Shown in pieces: positions 47,029-57,895 of a DNA stretch of 64,000 nt. The notes under the pieces were generated by a model. It searched no databases, had not been told where the DNA came from, and saw nothing but the letters and a program-made list of their open reading frames with translations. Each line of letters starts with the position of its first letter. Positions within the stretch are counted from its first letter, which is position 1. This DNA comes from Laburnicola sp. R22_1 (taxonomy: Eukaryota; Ascomycota; Dothideomycetes; Pleosporales; Didymosphaeriaceae). The DNA lies in contig JACONQ010000002.1 of the NCBI GenBank assembly GCA_014281115.1, positions 2,480,001 to 2,544,000 of the forward strand. Reading direction: 5' to 3'. The translations under genes were made by a program, and so were the position numbers.

Positions 47029-47924
47029 TAATAAGACTTTAAAGATAAGCTACTAGACTACTCTAATCTAGTAGCTTATATAGGGGCTACTAAATTAATT
47101 AATCTAGATAAGCTATAATGTTAATTATAAAATAGAGATGCTACACTAAAATTGCTGCCTATAGTTAGTAAGATAGTAAGGGGTTCTAAGCTATTTAAAG
47201 GCTTCTAGCTAGTTATGCTAGTGCAAATTATATTTTAAGAATTAGCTCTTAGGTTATAAGCCTTAATAGATACTAATACTAGCGCTTATAACCTTATTAC
47301 TTTAAGGTATATTCTTTTATTTGTTTTTGTTAGGCTATTCCTACTAAGAGGGACGTTCGCCGGCTATATAATTATATATTATATACGCTTAGCTATTAAT
47401 TATATAATATTAGTTTAGTGCACTATATCTATGTATATATTAGTAATTACTTTATACTTATATACTATAAGTATATATAACGCATTAACTTGCTTGCTAG
47501 ATAGCACTTATTACTACTATAGCTCTCTATAAGTCTGCACTATAGGTTTAAATACCTAGCAATGCTTACTTATTATATCCTCCACCTCTTTCCTCTACTA
47601 CTATATTAGAATTGCTCTAGAAGTTAACGCGCCTCTTTCTTACGTCTATAGCACCTAAGAAGAGTGTATAAACTAATAAAGTAGCAATACTATAATACAC
47701 TAAGACACTAAGAGCTATATTTAAAGAGATAGATATATAGTAAATAAAAGGCCTACTAGCTCTATACTAGATATAGACTAATCTCTAAATTATCTAACTT
47801 AAGAAGGTTAGCCTATAGCTATTATATAAATAGTTACTCTATAATAGTCTAGCGTACGCGGCGTACGTAGCAAAGCTCTAAGACCTTTGCTAGCTAAAGA
47901 AAGACTTTAAAGCTAACTATAATT

Positions 47925-48055
47925 TTACTATATATTACTATATAATACTATATATTACTATATATTACTATATATTACTATATATTACTATATATTACTA
48001 TATATTACTATATATTACTATATATTACTATATATTACTATATATTACTATATAT
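47925..48055. repeat. 10-bp minisatellite (ACTATATATT)n
   Basis: About a dozen tandem copies of ACTATATATT read directly; lies between the protease and reverse transcriptase parts of gypsy A. Confidence 0.95.
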
Positions 48056-48803
48056 AGCTAACAACTATTAAAGAGAATAAGAAGTATATATAATAGTACC
48101 TCTACCTACTTACTACTTATAACACTATATAGATATGCTAGTAGTAATAATAATAATAATAAAATAATAACGCAATATAGGTTCTTTAAAAGAATAGAGG
48201 AGGGATAAAGGTGCGTACAGCGACTGCAATACAGAGTAACCTAAGGACAATTACTAGTATCTATAAAGAGATACAAATAATAAACTATTATATTACTATA
48301 TAATATCCATAGTCAAAATTTCTATTAAAGCTTTAAGATATATAAAAATAGTATAAAAATAGCTTAAAGCTAAATTCCTTTACCTAAATATACTAATTCC
48401 CCTTAAGAACTTTATAGAGAAAAGAAGTATAAAAATAAATACCTATTTTATAGTATTACTATATAGTTTATTTTTTCATAAAATAGGGGACTATAATCTT
48501 ATTATTCGTAGGAATTTTTTTAAATAAGCTAACTGCCTAGCTAGCACTTAGTACCGCCACTTTTATTAGAAAAATAATAAGAATCTAACCTTTACTAGCA
48601 GCCTTATTCTACTATAGACTATTTTTTTACCTAACCCTTCTTACTAGAATAATACTATCTGATAGGATAGTCTACTTAAAAAGTAAGAGTATACCTACTA
48701 AAAGACTTACTTATTAAAAGCTAACTAGAGTGTTTCTAAGAAAATCTCTATCTAGCTTTCTAGCTCCACTATTTTAGTTATTAAAATATACTTAAAGGCT
48801 TAC

Positions 48804-48989
48804 CCATAGTTTTGCATATGTTGTTTTAGTTAGAGTAAGCGTGCTAAGCTCGCTTAGCGAGCTTGGGCCAACGCGCTAATCCCTTTTTATTAATACCTTA
48901 AAATGCTTTTCTGTGTATATAATAGTAGAAGGAATATCTGCTATTATTATAATATTTATATTAGAAACCCCTTAGTCGCAAAAAAAAAC
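48804..48989 (+). mobile_element. SINE-like insert with A-tail and 17-bp target duplication
   Basis: A 186 bp insert flanked by perfect 17 bp direct repeats TATACTTAAAGGCTTAC (48,787-48,803 and 48,990-49,006). It ends in a run of nine A (CGCAAAAAAAAAC). The inverted gypsy copy B has the uninterrupted site at about 55,786-55,812, which proves insertion. It contains the near-palindrome GCTAAGCTCGCTTAGC, also present in the 50,590 insert. Confidence 0.85.
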
Positions 48990-50589
48990 TATACTTAAAG
49001 GCTTACTAGAAATTAAGCTATAAAGATAACTTTAATAAAAATAGTAGTGTAGAGGCTAAAGAGCTACCTTTTTTAAATAAATTACTTATTAGTTATTCTA
49101 TTCCTACTATCTAAGAAAGCCACTAGTAAGACTAGCCCCTAGGAATTATACGACAGGATCTAGGTATTACCTTTAGCCCTAGATCTAGAGACTATACTTC
49201 TACTAGAGAAGCTAATCTACAGATTAGACAGCTCTTATAGAAACTAACTATTTAATTAAAACTACTCTAGCTAGAATAACTTAGATTAGCTTCCTTTTAT
49301 TCTACTAAATTACTAGTATAAAAGAAGAACATATAAAAGATAAATAATAAATTATATTTAGTAGACCTACTAAACCTATAGAATTTAGCTAATCTCCTAG
49401 AATCTATTTAGGCGCTAATATGGGAATAATTATATACTACTAGCTTTACTATTAATAAAATAAGCACTATAGCCTTTACTTTAAATAGTAGCTATAAGTC
49501 TAATATAATTATTAGTTATACTAGCCTTTATAAGCTAGCTAAACTTATTAAGAACCATAAGAGTAAGATATATAGCCTAAAAAATAAATTCTAAGCTAAC
49601 CTACTTACTAAGATAGAATAAGTGCTCCCCTAGTATGAATACGCTAGGGTAAAGCCTACTTATTTTTAAAAATTAAATTCTAACGCCCTTCTATCTTACT
49701 AAAAGGGTATTAATTACTATATTAATCTTACTAAAGACCTATCTATACTTACTACCTTACTTTTATATAGTGTATTTTTAGAGTACTTTAAACTTCTTAA
49801 AGCCTATATTAATAATTATATTAAGTGTAGATTTATTGTTCCTAGTAATATAGGCTTCGCTTTGCTAGTATTATTGGCTAGAAAATTAGATAAAAGATAG
49901 TGCTTTTATATTAATTATTACTAGCTTAATACTATTACTAAAAAGAATATTATAACAATTCTACTTATTAAAGAGACACTTATACGCCTCGCTAGAGTAA
50001 GACTCTTTACTAAGCTTAATATTAACTAAGTATTTTACTAAATCTAGCTTAGTCTAGAAACTAAAGCGCTAACTACTTTTAAACCTAGTATAAAAATTAT
50101 AAGTATAGAGTCTTACCCTTTAGTCTTTATAATAGTCCTACTACCTTTTAATAGTTTATTAATAGTGTTCTAAGTAATTATCTAGATAACTTCTATACTA
50201 TATATATTAATAACATCCCTATGTTTTTTAAAGATTCTTTAAAACACAAAGATTATATTTATAAGATTATACTTTACTTAAAAATGCTAATCTCTAAGCT
50301 AATTTTAAAAATACAAGTTTGCTATAATAGAAACTAAGTTCTTAGAATATATTATTAGCACTAAAGAAATTTATAAAGATCTTATAAAGACTACTATAGT
50401 TTAGAAATAAAAAGAGCCTATAATACTTAAGGTATTATAGAGCTTTTTAGGCTTCTATAACTACTACTACTTCTTTCTCTCTTACCATAGACAAAATATT
50501 CGCCCCCTAATTAAGCTGCTTAATAATAGTGCCTTTTACACTTTTAGAAACTAGAAACGCGCTACCTTTAAAGCTATAAAGTAACTTAT

Positions 50590-50807
50590 TTATAGCGTTA
50601 TTTTATCTACCTAGAGGTAGAATAATAAAGGCTTTTATCTTAAATAATATAATAAAAAAAGCAGAGCCCCTTGCTTAGTAATTAGAAAAGGTATAAAAAG
50701 GTAATAATAAAAAAAAGCACGTTCGAACTGCTAAGCGAGCTTAGCGGTCTTGGCGCGAGGCTCCCATAAGCAATTTTTTTACAAAGAGGCCACTTGGAAC
50801 TTTAGAG
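50590..50807 (-). mobile_element. SINE-like repeat S1, copy 2, in gypsy A RNase H
   Basis: A 218 bp insert flanked by perfect 13 bp repeats TAAAGTAACTTAT (50,577-50,589 and 50,808-50,820). Removing it joins FKAIK-LI directly to ASNILVF in the RNase H frame. The reverse strand contains GTTCGAACGTGC, a B-box-like motif. Less RIP-mutated than its host. Confidence 0.8.
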
Positions 50808-52082
50808 TAAAGTAACTTATAGCTAGTAATATCTTAGTCTTTTAGTACTCTCTATTTTAGATTACCTATATAGAAACTAATTCTAATAATAGTGTTAATA
50901 TAGACTCTCTTAGTTAACTATAATTTAATAGTACCTAGTACCTAGTTATATAGTACTCTAAATTACTAAAGTCTATTAAGTTAAATTATAATATTTATAA
51001 TAAGAAAATGGTAGTAGTTATATAACGCCTTTTAGAATAGGGAGTGTAACTAATTAGTCTCTAAACTACTAAGCCCTTTAAATACTTTAGCACTAAACGT
51101 AAGCTCTCTTTATAGTAAGCCTATTAGTTTAAAAAGCTATCTAAATACTATTATTAAATTATATACTAACTAGGCACTGCTAATATTATAGCTAATACAC
51201 TATCTAGAAAATAGAATAAGTTAAAGTTATAAAAGGAGAAGAATTAAGAGACTTAAACTTAGTTTTTTTCTTTTATAACTACTAGATACTACTAAAGCAG
51301 CCCTTATAGCTATTATAATTATAGAGTAAAAAGAAGAAAAAGTTAATATAAGCCCTAAAGAAGCCTATTCTTATATACCTATTAATTACCTACTATATAC
51401 TAAGTAAACACATAAGGTGCTTAAATTGCTTTAAGAAACTACCTATTTAGAATTACTAGGTTTTACCTTTACCTCTTTTAAATTACTTTTTATAATAACT
51501 GCCTAGTAGTTTCTTCTATAGAGTTTCTCTAAACGTATTTAATTTAAATAATATATACTTATTAGGTTACTATCTATCTAGGTCTATAAAAAACTCTCTA
51601 GCTTTTATACTAGTTATAGTACTAGAAGAGTATAAACACTAATATTAATAGGTATATTTTTAAGTTCAAAGACTACTAGTAAAGTAAGCACTTACTAAAT
51701 AAAAAGCTAGGCTTATTATACCTACTTTCTATTCTTAAAAATATCTAGCAAGATATCTTAATTAATTTTAAATTATTCCCTAAGGATAAGAAAGGGTATA
51801 ATAATGTAATAGTATCTTATTACTACCTATTTAAGCATGCCTTTTTAATGCCCTACTATAAAATAGTTACTACTAAATAAGCTGCTAATCTCTACTATTA
51901 GTGTATATTTAGAGTCTTTAGTTCCCCTTAATTAATTATCTCTAACTATAGCCTCTAATTTATTTCTTCTTTCTTAGCTACTTTATATACGCTTATAGAT
52001 ATAAAGTAATTTCTTTTTATAGCGTAGTATTTATAAACTAATAGCTAAACTAAGATTATAAATTAGTATCTTAATTAAGCTA

Positions 52083-52156
52083 GCGTACATAGTCTCCGGC
52101 CACCCGGGGATTCCGGCCACCCCACCAAAACGCGACACCCGCACAAAACACGCGAT
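52083..52156 (+). repeat. Left TIR of pogo/Fot1 element 1
   Basis: 74 bp, identical in reverse complement to 53,789-53,862. Contains two CCGGCCACCC sub-repeats. Confidence 0.95.
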
Positions 52157-53093
52157 ATCTTAACAACGCTTATTATGATTGCCACTGCGTGCACATAGAC
52201 TCTAGAGTTGCAGCAGCAGCAGCTACTAAAGCTGTTTCTGAAGCGCTTGATATAGTAGATCTTTACTGCTAAGCTCCTACAGCCTCAGCTGCGCGTATAG
52301 CCTCTACGATAGTCTCTACCTCTGCAAAGCGTCGATTTGGGTCTATTTGAACGCGCTTTTGAGGACGCTGAGAGCTAGTAGTCTGTAGATGATACTTAAG
52401 GCGTCTTTTCTCTAATTCTAGCCCTGCAGCTCTAGCATTTGCAGCTGCTAGCGCCTTACCTGCTTTTTAAAGGAGTAGCCGGGTCCTACAACCTAGATTC
52501 TCGACGCTCTGGACGTCGCGCTGCGCTATATAGAAATCGCGAGGGCCTTAAGGGGTTGAGAGGAAGCTCTAAGGCTGCTAATAAGGCTGCTGCTGATACG
52601 TAGCCGTAGTAGGCCTCTGAGAGACTTGCGACAAGCTGAGCACGTGATTGATGTTGAATGGGCAGATACCAGCAGCCTGCCAGCCAGCTCGAATCACACG
52701 CTCTGTGAAGCCTGCCTCCCTAGCTTAATAGTAGCAGGCGATAAAGCGCTCCTTCTTAACAGGCGCGGCGTCGTCGAGCGATGCAAGCTCCTGGATCTGG
52801 CGTTGGTAACTAGACTTGATAACGGAGAAAGGGGCGAGATCTAGAGGCTGTAGGACGTGCGAGGTATGCGCAGGTAGGTATAGGAGCTCTATTTAATGCT
52901 GTTTGCAGAGCCATAGGAAGTCTATATTAATATAGCTGCTATAGCTGTTAAGGATGAGGAGGCGGTACTGGCCATCACCTACAACTGTCTCAGGGATAAA
53001 TATGCGCTGTAGCCACTCAACACCTATCGCTTTCGACGTCTATCCGTTCTCAGAGGTTGTATAGAGCTAGTTAGGTACGTAGGACGAGGGAAA

Positions 53094-53285
53094 CTATGTA
53101 GTCTGTAGGGTCTGGCCTTTGAAGATGACGGCGCAGTGCAGTTTCCGCCCTGCTGCTAATACACACTCGATTATAGAGACCCACTCGCGATTCTCTAGAG
53201 ACCGAATGTAAGCCTTCTTCTTCTGGCTACTAGAGAGTACTCTAGTGTTCGTACATACCCCTAGAGCTACACCAGTCTCATCCAT
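53094..53285 (-). pseudogene. Legible core of pogo/Fot1 transposase (element 1)
   Basis: Longest stop-free piece: MDETGVALGVCTNTRV, then KKAYIRSLENREWVSIIECV, then AVIFKGQTLQTT. It holds the first catalytic Asp (MDE) of the DDE_1 domain. The upstream and downstream transposase continues in the same frame but with TAG codons. Confidence 0.85.
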
Positions 53286-53788
53286 ATTCTAGATATCCTC
53301 TGTACGTATATTGAGGCGTATTCTAGTCTGCTCAAAGAGCTCTAGAAAGGCGCGTACACGCTCTAGAGTAGCTGAATTAGCTCTCTGAGCCTCTAGCTTT
53401 CTGCCGACTACTAAGGCTATGCGTGGCTGGCGCTTGATGAAGTGGTATAGCTAGTGCTTGCCGACAGGCTGATCGTCGCCGTTCATACGTAGGATTTGAT
53501 TGGCTATTTCTCGAGCGCGAGCGTGTGAGGGAGGACAGGCGCGCGCGTCTTCTTCGAGGATCCATTCTACTAGGAAGTCCTCTTGTAGAGGAGTCAGCCG
53601 CTGCTGATGCTGATGGCTAGTTACGCTGGTAGTCGCGCTATATAGTCGGTCTTAAAATGTAGATTAAGGAAGGCTGTACGCCTCTACTGCTGCTCGCTGG
53701 CTCTTATAAATGCCTGTATTGTAATCGCTAATCGCTGATTGTATAGCCAGCTCACGGGCGTCCATATTAATGAGTGTTATGGAAAGAA

Positions 53789-53862
53789 ATCGCGTGTTTT
53801 GTGCGGGTGTCGCGTTTTGGTGGGGTGGCCGGAATCCCCGGGTGGCCGGAGACTATGTACGC
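53789..53862 (-). repeat. Right TIR of pogo/Fot1 element 1
   Basis: Perfect inverted copy of 52,083-52,156. Similarity continues a few bases outward (GCTAGCTTA), so TA may not be the exact duplication edge. Confidence 0.95.
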
Positions 53863-54178
53863 TAGCTTAGTATCTACGTCTATTTATTAACTTTTATTAA
53901 GATAACTAGTTAGATTTGCTACCTAGTATAGACTAGGCCTAAGTAGTACTACTCTATAATAGCACTAAAGTTTCGCCTTTTAAAATTAAGTTTAGGTATT
54001 AGCTATACATTTACTAAGATTAGCATAAGTATATCTAACTAGTTACTAAATCTCTAAATAATATTACTTTAGAAAAGACTAAAGTAGAGGTTAAGGCCTA
54101 TACTAAAGCCTATAAATTTATCTATAACACTATCTGCGCTAATATATTTACTACTTAGGAAATATAATTAGAGTAGGT

Positions 54179-54466
54179 TATAAGGGCGGTATATAGCCTT
54201 ATAGGGATAACCTATTAAAAATAGCTAGAATAGTTAAAAGAGCTAGTTAAATTAATACTATTCTAAGATAGTAGATAAGAAAGGAATATAGGGGGCCCTT
54301 TTTTATGTAGAAGGCGGTATAGGGCATAGGCTTATGCTAGCTACACGCTAACACTAACTAGGAAAGGCGCCTTTAAGAAGGTAAAAGGCATAAATAAGAG
54401 GAAATAGAGTATAAAAGAAAGGTAATAGGGTGTGCTTAGTAGGAAGGCTAGTATAGAACTATTATA
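54179..54466 (-). repeat. 3' LTR of gypsy B
   Basis: 288 bp; + strand starts TATAAGGGCGGTATATAGCC. Same length as 61,821-62,108. Confidence 0.9.
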
Positions 54467-54929
54467 TAATCCCTCTTTTAAGGTCTAAAAATAAAAAGGA
54501 AAGTATATAAAAATAGGATGTTTTAGCAAATTTTTAATATAACTAGCACTATTTTAGGGCTAAAGAGGGTTGCAATAGAGGCAATAGGCCCCTATAGTTC
54601 TAATAGTAGCCTAAGGTTTTAATTTAGTTGCTATTTAGTAGAGATATTAAGAAAAGTTATTAGGGATAAATTAGTAGATTAGTAGAAAAACGTAATAGAA
54701 ACTATATTTTAGCGTTTGGTATTTTGCTAATAGAGCGCATTCTTAGCTTTAACATTATATAAAAATATAGTTAGCTAAAAAAATTCTAGTTAGTTTATTG
54801 TACACTAGCGTAATTATATTATATAAAGTTTTCTAGTACTATAGAAGAGTGTTTTAAAAAAACGTGTTAACCTAATTATATAGTTAGTAATTAGAGTAGA
54901 GTAGCTTCTAAAGCTATAGGGGCTACTAG

Positions 54930-55180
54930 CAATAGTAGAAATATCTAGGGGTAGAAGTAAAGGTACTAAAAGTTATAGGTACCTTATATATATATAATAG
55001 GCAAAAAGCTATTAATTAGTAGTAAACTAGCTAGCTAGAGGGTTAAACAGCTAGAAGTAAGGGCGCTAAAAGTAATAGGTGCCTATATATAGTAGGCTAG
55101 CTAAGAAGTTACTTAACTAGTAGTAAACTAGGCTGCCTACTTTTATATCTTAAGGTACCCTAGGGGCAGAATAAGTTAGG
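54930..55180. repeat. ~90-100 bp diverged tandem repeat in gypsy B
   Basis: Two to three units sharing AGAAGTAARGGYRCTAAAAGT, ATAGGTRCCTATATATA and AGTAGTAAACTAG. Confidence 0.6.
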
Positions 55181-56450
55181 TAACCAGTAGATTAAATTAA
55201 AGACTAGTAGTTAGGGGGCAGCTCCTAATTATTAGTGTTCTAGAAGACTTTATTAGGTAGTTTACTATCTAAATTATCGCCTAAGTAGTCTTCCTATAGG
55301 GAGTTAGATTTAGAGTTAATTAGATTAGTAAATTTAGGGCTATTATTAGGGAGGTTATAATAATAGGCAGGCTTTTTATTTTCTAATCTACTGCTATAGT
55401 AGGTAGTGTTATAATCTTCTAGGCTATTACTATAGTAAGTAATACTAAGTTCTTCTTTTATATTAGCAATTTAGTGGGGCAGAAAGATACTATTATAGCT
55501 AGGGTAGAGTTAATTAAATAGATAATTCTGCTAGCAAGAGCTATCTAATCTATAGATTAGCTTCTCTAATAGGTTTACAGTCTCTAGGTCTAGGATTAGA
55601 GATAAGACCTAGATTCTACTATATAATTTCTAGGGACTAGTCTTACTAGTAGCTTCCTTTAGTAGTAGGGATAAGATAACTAAAAGACAATTTATTATCT
55701 AATAGTTTATTATCTAAAAAAGGTAGCTATATAGTCTCTATACTACTATCTTTATTAAGGGCATTCTTATAGCTTAGTTTCTAGTAAGCCTTTACGTATG
55801 TTCTAATAACTAAGATAGTGGGGCTAGGAAGCTAGATAGAGATCTCCTTAACGATTCTTTAGTTAGCTTTTAATAAGCAAGTTTTTTAGTAGGTATAGTC
55901 CTACTTATTAAATAAACTATTCTATTAGGTTGCGTTATTCTAGTAAGAAGGATTAGATAGAAGAGAAGTCTATAATAGAACAAAATTGCTAGTAAAAGTT
56001 AAATTCCTATTATCTTTCTAACAAAGGCAACAGTTCTAAGTGTTAACTAGACAGTTAGCTTACTTAAAAACTTCCTACTAATAATATAATTATAGTCCCC
56101 TACTTTATAAAAAACAAACTATATAGTAATACTATATATATTAATATTAAGCTAGGCTATAAAATAGATGTTTACTTTTATACTTCTCTTTTCTATAAAG
56201 TTCTTAAGGGAGATTAGTATATTTAGGTAGAGAAGTTTAGCTTTAAGCTATTTTTATACTGCCTTTATATACTTTAAAGCAGTAAGTTTATAAGTGCTAG
56301 CACTAGTGTCTATTAAGGCTTATAACCTAAGAGCTAACTCTTAGAATATAATTTGCACTAGCATAACTAACTAGGGGCCTCTAAATAGTTTAGGAACCCT
56401 TATTATCTTGCCACCTATAGGCAGCAATTTTAGTTTAGCATCTATATTTT

Positions 56451-56685
56451 TGTCAGATTTAATAGTATTCTGTCACTTTGAGATAATATATTAATAAGAA
56501 TTGATGACTGTGATAATTAATTGTAATGGAGAAGCCTAGCTATCGCGAGAAGTTTCTATCTATGCTAAGGCCCTTATACTATCTAGAATAGTATAGGGGC
56601 AATGCAAAATAGTAGTGCACCAGCCTCCTTAGTGTATTTCACAGAGAGATTATCACTAGAATGCACAGTAACCGTCTATCTGACA
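56451..56685. mobile_element. 235-bp MITE in gypsy B
   Basis: Ends TGTCAGAT...ATCTGACA, flanked by 5 bp ATTTT duplications (56,446-56,450 and 56,686-56,690). Gypsy A has the empty site at about 47,129-47,133. No coding capacity. Clearly less RIP-mutated than the host, keeping CA/TG words such as GATGACTGTGATAATTAATTG. Confidence 0.88.
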
Positions 56686-57895
56686 ATTTTATAGTTAAAA
56701 TTATAGTTTATTTAGATTAATTAGTTTAGTGGCTTCTATATAAGCTACTAGGTTAGAGTAGTCTAGTAGTGTGTATTTAAAGCCTTATTATCTACTAAAT
56801 TACCTACCTCTAAATTAAAGTAGTAGGCAATACTAAGTTTATTTAAATTAAGATTATTTTCTACTTTTATATTTGCTTATATAGCTGTCTTAGGGTAGTA
56901 GTGCAAGTGTCTGCCTTCTAGCTTTTTACTATAGCTAAAGTAGACGTTATTCTTAATACACTATACCTTAGTCAAATTATAAAGAGTTAAAAAGAAAGAA
57001 GTAAGTCTAAAATAGAGTGTTTACTTTTTAGTTGCTGTGTATAAGGGTGTTAATCTAGAAGGTAATACCTTAAAAAGAGTCTTTATATGCGCCTAGAAAG
57101 GGTTTATTATATTATTATCTTAATAAGTATAGCTAGCTATAGCTATCTAGCGTTTAATTATAGGATAATTAATATTAGAATTTTCTATCTTTTTCTAAAG
57201 TATTAACTTAAGACTTCTAGTTAAGTTGAGTTATAATTTGTCCTTCTAGGTTTTTGTATCTAGTCTACACTTTCTAGCTAAGCTCTTAAAAGCCTATAAG
57301 AATATCTAGATATTTATTTTATTAGAGAGAAAAAGCTTATAAAACTTCTTATATGCCTACTAAGAAGTAAAGAAATTATAGTAAGTCTCTTTTAGAAATT
57401 TAAAAAGTAATTTAGGTCTATAATTTTTATTAACGGCCTAATTTATTTAACACTAATTTTGCGCAGCCTCTTAAGGCGCGCCTCTAAAATAGCTAAGTGT
57501 AGCTTTTATAAAATTGCTTTAATTTTCTATATAGTTATTGCCCTAGTAATAGTCTATATTTACCTAGAGCTTATTACGCATATTCTCTAGCTAATCTTTA
57601 ATACTAGGGCTAGGTTAATCTTTTTTATAGTACTTATTAATATTAGGTAGCTTTATAAAGTATTTAAGCTTAAATATACTAAGGGTAGCAAAAGTGTGTC
57701 TGCCTTAAAATATATCTATCTAGTTGCTATTAGCAAGCTTAATTTATATATATCTAGGTACTAGAAAGTAGTAAAGGGTTTTATTTAGATGCGAAGTAGG
57801 TACTATACGCTAGAGTAAATATTAGAGCAAATATTAGGGCGCAACTAGATAAAATAAGCTCTACTTAGCTATATAAAAGTAGTATAAACTATATA

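Larger units (their letters stand above)
44596..47030. mobile_element. Composite insertion inside gypsy A between gag and protease
   Basis: Gypsy copy B is continuous across this point (near 56,800), whereas A is interrupted for 2.4 kb with a short direct repeat at both edges (ATTAAATAAT at about 44,583-44,592 and 47,030-47,039). The insert contains a SINE-like copy (about 44,600-44,825), the non-LTR-like copy 44,904-45,570, a GC-richer stretch (45,700-46,000), a tRNA-like segment (46,105-46,175) and repeat X copy 2 (46,270-47,028). Confidence 0.6.
52083..53862 (-). mobile_element. pogo/Fot1-type DNA transposon, recent insertion
   Basis: 1,780 bp with perfect 74 bp terminal inverted repeats (52,083-52,156 and 53,789-53,862; starts GCGTACATAGTCTCCGGCCA) and TA on both sides. 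It lies inside the integrase region of gypsy A. The minus strand encodes a DDE_1/CENP-B-like transposase: AREIANQILRMNGDDQPVGKH, then NMDETGVALGVC, ENREWVSIIECVLAAGRKL, IFKGQTL, and LPAHTSHVLQPLDLAPFSVIK, with scattered TAG stops replacing CAG/TGG. The body is mildly RIP-mutated and the TIRs are intact, in sharp contrast with the host DNA. Confidence 0.92.

Noticed and set aside
53377..53565. 62-residue Arg/Ser-rich minus-strand frame in pogo element 1
   Set aside because: Shifted reading of the transposase N-terminal part; the true frame gives AREIANQILRMNGDDQPVGKH.
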